From positions 1-5,041 of the forward strand of contig CAMFKC010000234.1 of NCBI GenBank assembly GCA_945956975.1: 5,041 nt of DNA, read 5' to 3'. This DNA is from an uncultured Methylocystaceae bacterium. GTDB lineage: Bacteria > Pseudomonadota > Alphaproteobacteria > Rhizobiales > Beijerinckiaceae. Positions 1 to 5,041 of the stretch are shown here, in pieces; within the stretch, counting starts at the first letter, position 1; every line of letters begins with the position of its first letter. Below the pieces are notes generated by a model that saw nothing but the letters and a program-made list of their open reading frames with translations, had not been told where the DNA came from and searched no databases. Both the position numbers and the translations under genes were made by a program.

Positions 1-1
1 C

Positions 2-901
2 ACGCTGTTCACGCAGGGGCTCGGCCGCGACACGAGCGAATTCCAGGGCGCGGTGAACCGCTACTTCAACACGGTCGGTCGGCTCGATCCCTTCGACCTG
101 CTCGGCCTGCCGCAATTCCTGCCGCGCCTCGGCCGCCTGCGTGGCCAGAAGACGCTGGAATGGTTCGCCACCGCCGTCGACGACATCATCGCCGCGCGCC
201 GCAAGCTGATCGCCAGTGGCGGGAAGGCGCCGCGCGACATCCTCACATTGCTTCTCGAAGCGCAGGACCCCGAGACCGGGCGCGGCATGAGCGAGGACGA
301 TTTGCGCTCCAACATCGTCACCTTCATCGGCGCGGGCCACGAGACCACGGCCAATGCGCTGACCTGGACTTTCTACCTGCTGTCGCAGGCGCCCGACTGG
401 CGCGCCGAGGTGGAAGCGGAAGCCGACGCGCAACTGGACGCGGGCCCCATCGAAGAACTCGCCGACCGCATGCCCGTCACGAAGGCGGTGCTCGAGGAAT
501 CGCTGCGCCTCTATCCGCCCGCCGCCTTCCTCAGCCGCGCGGCTATCGCCGACGACGAGATCTGCGGCAAGAAGATCGGCGCGGGCGCCGTCGTCACTGT
601 TTCGCCCTTCCTGCTGCATCGGCACAAGACGCTGTGGGACCATGCGGATGAGTTTCGTCCCGCGCGCTTCCTCGGCGCCAACCGGGAGAACATCGACCGC
701 TTCGCCTACATCCCCTTTGGCGCGGGCCCGCGGGTCTGCATCGGCATGGGCTTCGCGCTACAGGAGGCGATCATCGTGTTGGCGCATCTGACGCGCGCCT
801 TCCGGTTCGACCTGGCGCGGGGCCACGAGGTGCGGCCGGTTCAGCGGATTACGCTGCGGCCCCACGGCGGAATGCCCATGCAGATCGCGCCGCGCGCCTA
901 G
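2..901 (+). CDS. Cytochrome P450, C-terminal part (5' end outside window)
   Basis: Haem-thiolate monooxygenase, likely cytoplasmic and fed electrons by partner redox proteins; the substrate cannot be told. The frame is open from base 2 with no stop, so the GTG at 53 is internal and the gene begins before the window. Of 299 visible residues (numbered from base 2), the I-helix oxygen-activation motif AGHETT is at 111-116, the K-helix ExxR (E166, R169) lies in EESLRLYPP, a PERF-type segment EFRPARF is at 217-223, and the haem loop FGAGPRVCIG carries the ligand Cys246 (bases 737-739). All key residues are intact, so this looks like a working enzyme. P450s are usually 400-470 residues, so roughly 100-170 N-terminal residues are missing, including the C-helix. 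No redox partner gene is visible. The stop TAG is followed 40 bases later by a channel gene on the same strand, with no clear terminator between. Family certain, subfamily not assigned. Confidence 0.96.
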   Translation, partial: TLFTQGLGRDTSEFQGAVNRYFNTVGRLDPFDLLGLPQFLPRLGRLRGQKTLEWFATAVDDIIAARRKLIASGGKAPRDILTLLLEAQDPETGRGMSEDDLRSNIVTFIGAGHETTANALTWTFYLLSQAPDWRAEVEAEADAQLDAGPIEELADRMPVTKAVLEESLRLYPPAAFLSRAAIADDEICGKKIGAGAVVTVSPFLLHRHKTLWDHADEFRPARFLGANRENIDRFAYIPFGAGPRVCIGMGFALQEAIIVLAHLTRAFRFDLARGHEVRPVQRITLRPHGGMPMQIAPRA

Positions 902-941
902 ACGGCTCGCCCAAAAGCCCGGCTTGCGCTATGTACGCGCG

Positions 942-1835
942 ATGCAAGGCCCCGTACCCCCATTCTGGAAAGCAGGAGAGAAGCCCCGCCGTCTCAATCT
1001 GGGCGGGCGGGAAGTCGAATCCGTCGGGCTCGACACGGATTTCTGGTCGGATTTTGCGCATCGCAGCCTGACCGTCAGTTGGCCAGCCTTCTTCTTTTTC
1101 GCGACGCTGGCCTTCCTTTCGCTGAATTGCGTGTTCGCCACCGTCTATTCGCTCGGCGACAAGCCGATCGCCAACGCGGAAGGCGATTTCCTGCATTATC
1201 TGTTCTTCAGCATCCAGACGCTGACCACTGTCGGCTATGGCGGCATGTATCCGCAGTCGATCTACGGCCATGTCGTTGCGAGCGCGGAACTCTATACGGG
1301 CGTGTTCACCACAGCCTTGCTGACGGGCCTGATCTTCTATCGCTTCTCGCGACCGCATCCGCGCATTCTCTTCGCTCAGCGGATCGTTGTCACAACGCAC
1401 GACGGCAAGCGGAGCCTCATGCTGCGCGCCGCCAACGAGCGGCTCAACGCCATCTCCGCGCCAACCGCGAAAGTCTGGCTCTCGATTACCACGCAGACGG
1501 CTGAAGGGGCGACTTTCCGTCGGTTCATCGAACTACCCCTGCTCCGCGCGCAATCGCCTATCTTCGTCTTGAGCTGGACGATCATCCACGTCATCGACGA
1601 GTCGAGCCCGCTGTTCGGCATGGACGAGGCAGCGCTGGAAGCCGCACAAGCCTCGATCGTCGTGATGATCGAGGGCTACGACGAATCCGCCGCCCACAAC
1701 GTGCGCGCGCGCCGGACCTACCTCGCGCCCGAGATCACGTTTGGACACCGCTATGTCGACGTTCTCGAGCCGAGCGACACCGATCGCGTACGGATCAACT
1801 ACACGAAGTTTCACCTGACGGAGCCGGAGCGCTGA
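942..1835 (+). CDS. Inward-rectifier-type potassium channel (KirBac family)
   Basis: Inner-membrane tetrameric K+ channel subunit of 297 residues, about the usual KirBac length. Visible parts in order: a basic N-terminal tail, an amphipathic slide-helix region (about 33-46), TM1 (about 47-69), pore helix (83-95), selectivity filter TVGYG (96-100, bases 1227-1241), TM2 (about 107-135), then a cytoplasmic immunoglobulin-like Kir domain with the family motif HVIDESSPLFG (216-226), VVMIEGYDE (240-248) and HRYVD near the end. The residue after the filter is Gly101 where many K+ channels and KirBac1.1 have Asp. Start: ATG 942 gives a full N-terminus without the weaker in-frame TTG at 924; neither has a clear Shine-Dalgarno, so the start is less sure than the family. 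It lies 40 bases after the P450 stop and could be co-transcribed with it. No ligand can be inferred; Kir domains of this type respond to lipids or cytoplasmic signals in known members. Confidence 0.95.
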   Translation: MQGPVPPFWKAGEKPRRLNLGGREVESVGLDTDFWSDFAHRSLTVSWPAFFFFATLAFLSLNCVFATVYSLGDKPIANAEGDFLHYLFFSIQTLTTVGYGGMYPQSIYGHVVASAELYTGVFTTALLTGLIFYRFSRPHPRILFAQRIVVTTHDGKRSLMLRAANERLNAISAPTAKVWLSITTQTAEGATFRRFIELPLLRAQSPIFVLSWTIIHVIDESSPLFGMDEAALEAAQASIVVMIEGYDESAAHNVRARRTYLAPEITFGHRYVDVLEPSDTDRVRINYTKFHLTEPER

Positions 1836-1857
1836 CGCGGCGTCACGACCGCGTCAC
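1833..1857. repeat. Cluster of GCGTCA/TGACGC repeats, possible protein-binding site
   Basis: TGACGC-G-GCGTCA at 1833-1845 is a perfect inverted repeat overlapping the channel stop codon. GCGTCAC occurs at 1840-1846 and again at 1851-1857, a 7-base direct repeat with a 4-base spacer (11-base period). That 7+4 spacing is the layout of sites bound by PhoB/OmpR-type response regulators, although the bases only partly match a PHO box. It sits about 90 bases before the next gene's start, where a control site would be useful. The function is inferred only; short GC-rich repeats arise by chance. Confidence 0.3.
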
Positions 1858-1932
1858 AGGCCGACGATTGATCGATTTCATAGCGCCCGCCTGCTTGAAG
1901 CGTTGCGACCCGTGCATCAGTCTCGGCTAACT

Positions 1933-1938
1933 GGGAGG
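1933..1938 (+). promoter_or_regulatory. Shine-Dalgarno fixing the start at ATG 1944
   Basis: GGGAGG lies 5 bases before ATG 1944 and is a strong match to the anti-Shine-Dalgarno. It decides between two in-frame starts: GTG 1938 overlaps this site and cannot use it, so ATG 1944 is preferred. It is the only strong ribosome binding site seen in the window. Confidence 0.85.
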
Positions 1939-1943
1939 TGGCC

Positions 1944-3563
1944 ATGGAAAAGCTGAAACTGGCGTTCGCCTGGCGCTATCTGCCGCTCACCCTGTCCGTT
2001 CTCGCCGCCCCGTTCTTCTTCTCCGTGGCCATGGCCGCTCCGATCTTCGGCGGATTGTTCAAGCTCCTGGCGCTTGTGAGCGCGGCTCTCGCCGCGCTGG
2101 GCGTCCGCGATCTCATCCAGACGCGCCACGCGATCCTGCGCAGCCATCCCATCGCGGGCCACCTGCGTTTTCTGCTCGAAGAGGTGCGGCCGGAAATCCG
2201 GCAGTATTTTTTCGAGGACGAGAAGAGCGGCGCGCCGTTCTCGCGCGACAAGCGCGCGCTCGTCTATCAGCGCGCCAAAGCCGAGCTGGACAAGCGGCCC
2301 TTCGGCACCGAGCTCGATGTCTACAAGGAAGGCTTCGAATTTCTCCGCCACTCCATCGCGCCGACCGTCCCTAGCGAAGAGCCGCATCGTCTCAAGATCG
2401 GCGTCGATTGCGCCCAGCCCTATTCGGCGTCCATTCTGAACATCTCCGCGATGAGCTTCGGGGCGCTCAGCGCCAACGCCATCCGCGCGCTGAACGCCGG
2501 CGCCAAGCGCGGCGGTTTCGCGCACGACACCGGGGAAGGCGGCGTCAGCGCCTATCACCGCGAGAATGGCGGCGACATCATCTGGGAGGTTGGCTCCGGC
2601 TATTTCGGTTGTCGCGATCCGGACGGCCGCTTCTCGCCCGAACTCTTCGCCAAGATGGCCGTCGATCCGCAGATCAAGATGGTCGAGCTGAAATTGAGCC
2701 AGGGCGCCAAGCCCGGACACGGCGGCGTATTGCCGGCCGCTAAACTCACGCCGGAAATCGCGGCCATCCGCGGCGTGCCGCTCGGCGTCGATTGCGTGTC
2801 GCCCGCGCGCCATTCGGCGTTCTCGACCCCGGTCGAACTCATCCACTTTGTCGACGACATGCGCCGCCTGTCCGGCGGCAAGCCCGCGGGCTTCAAGCTC
2901 TGCATCGGCCAGCCGACGGAATTTCTCGCAATCTGCAAGGCCATGCTGGAAACAGGGATCACGCCCGACTTCATCGTGGTGGACGGCAAGGAAGGCGGCA
3001 CGGGGGCCGCCCCGCTCGAATTCATGGACCATCTCGGCATGCCGCTGCGCGAAGGCCTGAACTTCGTGCACAACGCGCTGGTCGGCGTAGGCCTGCGTGA
3101 AAAAATCCGCATCGGGGCAGCGGGCAAGATCGTCAGCGCCTTCGATATCGCGCGCGCGATCGCGCTCGGCGCCGACTGGTGCAACGCCGCGCGCGGCTTC
3201 ATGTTTGCGCTGGGCTGCATCCAGTCCCAGTCCTGCCACAACGACATGTGCCCCACGGGCGTCGCGACGCAGGATCCCGACCGCATGCGCGCGCTCGTCG
3301 TCTCCGACAAGGCGGAACGCGTTTACCGCTTTCATCGCTCGACGCTGTTGACGCTGGCGGAACTGACCGCCGCAGCCGGACTTGATCACCCCAGCGACTT
3401 CACCGTCGCGCATCTCGCGCGGCGCGTTTCCGCGCGCGAAATCCTTGGGTTCGAGGAATTGTACCGGCCATTGCACATGGGCGAACTTCTCGCCGGCTCG
3501 GACGATCCGCGCTTCCGCGACGCCTGGAAGCGCGCCAGGCCCGATACATTCGCGGCGGCTTGA
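1944..3563 (+). CDS. FMN-binding glutamate-synthase-family protein, membrane-anchored, stand-alone
   Basis: 539 residues. Two hydrophobic segments at about 12-33 and 35-54 predict an inner-membrane hairpin, followed by the GOGAT-type FMN barrel. Visible motifs: SQGAKPGHGG (252-261), DGKEGGTGAAP (347-357), a phosphate-binding-like segment IGAAGKIVSAFDIARAIALGAD, and the 3Fe-4S cysteines Cys425, Cys431 and Cys436 with C-x5-C-x4-C spacing in GCIQSQSCHNDMCPTG, as in the glutamate synthase large subunit. It lacks the N-terminal class II glutaminase domain and the C-terminal beta-helix domain of full GltB, and no NAD(P)H-oxidising small subunit is nearby. The barrel chemistry in the family is 2-oxoglutarate plus ammonia to glutamate with FMN and Fe-S as electron carriers, but whether this stand-alone group does that is not established here. 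It follows the channel gene by 108 bases on the same strand, and its stop is 3 bases from the convergent tetR stop. Family sure, substrate unknown. Confidence 0.93.
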   Translation: MEKLKLAFAWRYLPLTLSVLAAPFFFSVAMAAPIFGGLFKLLALVSAALAALGVRDLIQTRHAILRSHPIAGHLRFLLEEVRPEIRQYFFEDEKSGAPFSRDKRALVYQRAKAELDKRPFGTELDVYKEGFEFLRHSIAPTVPSEEPHRLKIGVDCAQPYSASILNISAMSFGALSANAIRALNAGAKRGGFAHDTGEGGVSAYHRENGGDIIWEVGSGYFGCRDPDGRFSPELFAKMAVDPQIKMVELKLSQGAKPGHGGVLPAAKLTPEIAAIRGVPLGVDCVSPARHSAFSTPVELIHFVDDMRRLSGGKPAGFKLCIGQPTEFLAICKAMLETGITPDFIVVDGKEGGTGAAPLEFMDHLGMPLREGLNFVHNALVGVGLREKIRIGAAGKIVSAFDIARAIALGADWCNAARGFMFALGCIQSQSCHNDMCPTGVATQDPDRMRALVVSDKAERVYRFHRSTLLTLAELTAAAGLDHPSDFTVAHLARRVSAREILGFEELYRPLHMGELLAGSDDPRFRDAWKRARPDTFAAA

Positions 3564-3566
3564 CGC

Positions 3567-4265
3567 TCAGCGCCGACCATAGGCTTTCAGGAACACGCGC
3601 GCGGCCTCATCCACGGTAGCCTGGATCTGTTCGCGCGGCGGCTTCGGCTGTGCGGCAAACAGCATCTTCTTGAACAGCACGCCCTGCGCGAGATTGAAGA
3701 ACTGCTCGGCTGCCGCATGGCAGTCGGCAATTTCGAGCTCTCCGGTTGCAGCGCGGCGCTCCAGGAAGGCCGCGAAGCGACGGTGGCCGTATTCGGGACC
3801 GGACTCGTAAAAGGCCCGTCCGATCTCGGGAAATTTCGGCGCAACGGCTGCGACAGTACGCGTCTGCGCGATATGCGCGGGCTCGAGGATCAGGTCCATG
3901 ATCGCAAAGCCGACGCGCGGCAAAACCGTTTCGATCGGCCCCTCGAGATCGTCATAGATCGACAATTGCTCGGCCTGCTGCCGCTTGTCCTCGCGGATCA
4001 GCGCGGCAAACAGCGCGTCCTTGGAGTTGAAATGCGCGTAGATCGTGCCCTTCGAAACCCCGGCCTCGCGCGCGATGTCGTTCATCGAGGCGGCGTCGAA
4101 GCCTTGCGCGAGAAAGACCTTGCGCGCGCCGTCGAGAATTTGACGCGCCTTCGCGCTGTCGGGCTGACCGCTTTCTGAAGCGGCCTGATGCTCCGCAAGC
4201 CCGGTCTGGCTCTCCTCCAGCCCCCGGCTATCCTGCCCTGCCATCATTGTGCGGTCGAAGATCAT
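3567..4265 (-). CDS. TetR/AcrR-family transcriptional repressor, AefR-like C-terminal domain
   Basis: 232 residues from ATG 4263-4265. The TetR DNA-binding domain spans about 38-90: AKARQILDGARKVFLAQGF, then the helix-turn-helix MNDIAREAGVSKGTIYAHF (61-79) and the usual SKDALFAALI. The rest is an all-helical ligand-binding domain; VAPKFPEIGRAFYESGP resembles the AefR-like TetR C-terminal family. An unusually long polar leader of about 37 residues precedes the first helix. ATGs at codons 7 and 8 are alternative starts that would shorten it slightly; none has a clear Shine-Dalgarno. It is divergent from an EmrA-type pump gene, with two matching inverted repeats between them, one only 4 bases from its own start codon. 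This predicts autorepression and repression of the pump, released by a toxic ligand; that role is inferred from the layout. Ligand unknown. Confidence 0.94.
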   Translation of the reverse strand: MIFDRTMMAGQDSRGLEESQTGLAEHQAASESGQPDSAKARQILDGARKVFLAQGFDAASMNDIAREAGVSKGTIYAHFNSKDALFAALIREDKRQQAEQLSIYDDLEGPIETVLPRVGFAIMDLILEPAHIAQTRTVAAVAPKFPEIGRAFYESGPEYGHRRFAAFLERRAATGELEIADCHAAAEQFFNLAQGVLFKKMLFAAQPKPPREQIQATVDEAARVFLKAYGRR

Positions 4266-4269
4266 TTTG

Positions 4270-4290
4270 CTGACTGAACCGTTCGGTCAG
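4270..4290. promoter_or_regulatory. Operator 1, tetR-proximal inverted repeat
   Basis: The arms CTGACTGAAC and GTTCGGTCAG flank a single central C (4280). They are inverted repeats with one mismatch over 10 bases, typical of a TetR-dimer site. It lies 4 bases upstream of the tetR start codon and just downstream of the proposed tetR -10, so binding there would block transcription start. The half-site GTTCGG is shared with operator 2, which makes chance unlikely. The binding protein is inferred to be the adjacent TetR. Confidence 0.8.
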
Positions 4291-4292
4291 TC

Positions 4293-4322
4293 TTGCTTTA
4301 GGCCTGCCCACCGTGGTAGTCA
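4293..4322 (+). promoter_or_regulatory. Weak candidate promoter for the emrA-like gene
   Basis: TTGCTT (4293-4298) and TAGTCA (4317-4322) with an 18-base spacer could serve as -35 and -10, mirroring the tetR promoter so that each -35 overlaps the other's -10. Both hexamers are poor matches (3 of 6 and 2 of 6). The main support is position: operator 2 begins 3 bases after the -10, as operator 1 does for tetR. Confidence 0.22.
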
Positions 4323-4323
4323 A
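4295..4323 (-). promoter_or_regulatory. Predicted tetR promoter (sigma-70-like)
   Basis: On the minus strand TTGACT (4318-4323, 5 of 6 to consensus -35) is followed by a 17-base spacer and TAAAGC (4295-4300, 3 of 6 to consensus -10). Transcription would begin inside operator 1, giving a short leader of about 20-25 bases before ATG 4265. The -35 is good and the -10 weak; the fit to both operators raises confidence. Confidence 0.5.
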
Positions 4324-4325
4324 GG

Positions 4326-4346
4326 CTGACCGAACGGTTCGGTGCG
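4326..4346. promoter_or_regulatory. Operator 2, emrA-proximal inverted repeat
   Basis: ACCGAAC and GTTCGGT form perfect 7-base arms around a central G (4336), within a 21-base site whose left arm CTGACCGAAC equals the ideal half-site of operator 1. The outer bases of the right arm (GCG) depart from symmetry. The centre lies 56 bases from that of operator 1. It sits just upstream of the tetR -35 and between the candidate pump promoter and its gene, so one repressor could control both directions. Confidence 0.78.
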
Positions 4347-4360
4347 ATGGATTTTGGCAG

Positions 4361-4376
4361 CGGAGCATGCGCTCCG
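4361..4376 (+). repeat. Small hairpin in the emrA-like leader
   Basis: CGGAGC and GCTCCG are perfect 6-base arms around the loop ATGC. If transcription starts near operator 2, this hairpin would form in the untranslated leader about 45 bases before ATG 4422. There is no U-tract after it, so it is not a standard intrinsic terminator. It may be chance. Confidence 0.3.
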
Positions 4377-4421
4377 GTTGCGCTGTTTATTTACGTTTCT
4401 CGAGCAAGTTGCGACCCGCAC

Positions 4422-5041
4422 ATGAACGAGCAGATCCCCAAGGAAAGGTTCGAGCGCCTGGCCGAGCCGGTAGCCACGGGCGCGACGCCTATCCAGACCA
4501 CGAGAGAGCCTGCCTCGCCCGCTGGCAAGCGTCGCTTGATCGTCGCGCTGCTCGTCTCGGCCGCGCTGATCGCGGGATGCTGGTACGGCTATCGCTACAT
4601 CACCGAGGGCCGCTTTATCGTCGCGACGGACGACGCCTACGTGAAGGCGGACATGGCGACGATTTCCGCCAGGGTCAGCGGCAATATCCTGACTGTTCCC
4701 GTCGTCGACAACCAGAAGGTCAAGAAAGGCGACGTTCTCGTCGAAATCGACCCCGTCGACTATCGGCTCGCGCTCGCCTCCGCCGCGCGCCGTATCGACA
4801 CGCAGGCCGCGACAATCGCCCGGATCGACGCGCAGCGGATCGGACAAGAAGCCGCCGTGGCTCAGGCGCGCGCGCAGCTGACCGCGACGCAAGCGGACGA
4901 AACACGCGCCGCCTCCGAATTCGAGCGCGCCACGATCCTGGTGGAGAAGAATTTCGCGACGCCGCAGCGGCTTGATCTCGCGCGCGCCGACCGCGACCGC
5001 ACCGCTGCTGCGGTAATTGGCGCAAAGGCCGCCGTCTCCGC
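4422..5041 (+). CDS. HlyD/EmrA-type membrane fusion (periplasmic adaptor) protein, N-terminal part
   Basis: Periplasmic adaptor of a tripartite efflux pump, linking an inner-membrane transporter to an outer-membrane channel. The frame is open from ATG 4422 to the window edge (206 codons), so the C-terminus is outside; full members have about 350-400 residues. Visible: a short polar cytoplasmic tail (1-38), one membrane segment (39-55, rich in L, V, A), the EmrA-like signature ATDDAYVKADMATISARVSG (68-87), the first half of the lipoyl-like domain ending VKKGDVLVEIDPVDY (100-114), then the long alpha-helical hairpin rich in A, Q, R and D from about 115, including EFERATILVEKNFATPQRLD. This frame, rather than the others open here, gives the family motifs. 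ATG 4347 is in frame with no stop between and would add 25 residues, but that stretch looks non-coding. Neither start has a clear Shine-Dalgarno. Divergent from tetR, which likely represses it; an EmrB-like partner is expected next. Confidence 0.93.
   Translation, partial: MNEQIPKERFERLAEPVATGATPIQTTREPASPAGKRRLIVALLVSAALIAGCWYGYRYITEGRFIVATDDAYVKADMATISARVSGNILTVPVVDNQKVKKGDVLVEIDPVDYRLALASAARRIDTQAATIARIDAQRIGQEAAVAQARAQLTATQADETRAASEFERATILVEKNFATPQRLDLARADRDRTAAAVIGAKAAVS

Noticed and set aside
53..55. GTG at 53 as the P450 start
   Set aside because: The reading frame is open back to base 2 and a P450 needs roughly 100 or more further residues before this point, so the GTG is an internal valine.
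849..1400. Open minus-strand frame of 183 codons across the P450 end and channel start
   Set aside because: It overlaps the well-supported haem protein tail and the channel filter; the translation is low in hydrophobic order with no motif.
3147..3160. Perfect 14-base palindrome ATCGCGCGCGCGAT
   Set aside because: It falls inside the conserved coding segment DIARAIAL, where alternating Ile/Ala/Arg codons with GC-rich third positions produce it. No reason to think it is a binding site.
1917..3476. Long open frame of 519 codons on the minus strand opposite the glutamate-synthase-like gene
   Set aside because: It mirrors a gene with clear family motifs in a GC-rich genome, where antisense frames stay open because of codon bias. 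Its translation is rich in R, A, D and H with no recognisable domain, and it has no plausible upstream signals of its own.
4320..4892. Open minus-strand frame of 190 codons over the efflux gene and its leader
   Set aside because: It is antisense to the HlyD/EmrA motifs and would run across both the operator region and the coding sequence; no domain is recognisable.
4313..4975. Open plus-strand frame of 220 codons over the efflux gene
   Set aside because: The translation is arginine-rich with no domain, while the frame from ATG 4422 gives a membrane segment and EmrA motifs. The latter is the real gene, running off the window edge.

Overview
The window is GC-rich with strongly GC-biased third codon positions. 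The protein families present (a KirBac-type potassium channel, a membrane-anchored FMN glutamate-synthase-like protein, an AefR-like TetR regulator next to an EmrA-type pump subunit, a cytochrome P450) suggest a Gram-negative proteobacterium, most likely an alphaproteobacterium such as a member of the Hyphomicrobiales. The taxonomic call is an inference from gene content and composition. No rRNA, tRNA, CRISPR array, insertion sequence or phage gene was seen.

Layout. Positions 2-901 (+) are the C-terminal part of a cytochrome P450 whose start lies before the window. Forty bases later, 942-1835 (+) encodes a complete inward-rectifier-type potassium channel (KirBac family). A 108-base gap follows; it holds a small cluster of GCGTCA/TGACGC repeats and ends in a strong Shine-Dalgarno. 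Then 1944-3563 (+) encodes a stand-alone glutamate-synthase-like flavoprotein with two N-terminal membrane segments and the 3Fe-4S cysteine set. This gene converges, with only 3 bases between stop codons, on 3567-4265 (-), a TetR/AcrR regulator. The regulator is divergent from 4422-5041 (+), the start of an HlyD/EmrA-type membrane fusion protein that runs off the right edge.

How the parts fit. The clearest regulatory unit is the 156-base space between the tetR and emrA-like start codons. It holds two 21-bp operator-like inverted repeats with the shared core half-site CCGAAC/GTTCGG, one beside each gene, flanking overlapping divergent promoter-like elements. This is the usual design of a self-repressing TetR that also represses a drug or solvent efflux pump; the inner-membrane transporter partner would be expected just beyond the window. 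The P450, channel and glutamate-synthase-like genes share a strand, but common transcription is only a possibility. A potassium channel next to a glutamate-synthase-like enzyme invites a potassium/glutamate homeostasis idea, which is speculative.

I found no clearly undescribed system. The points most worth checking are the two-operator region, the altered residue after the channel selectivity filter, and the unknown activity of the amidotransferase-less glutamate-synthase-like protein.
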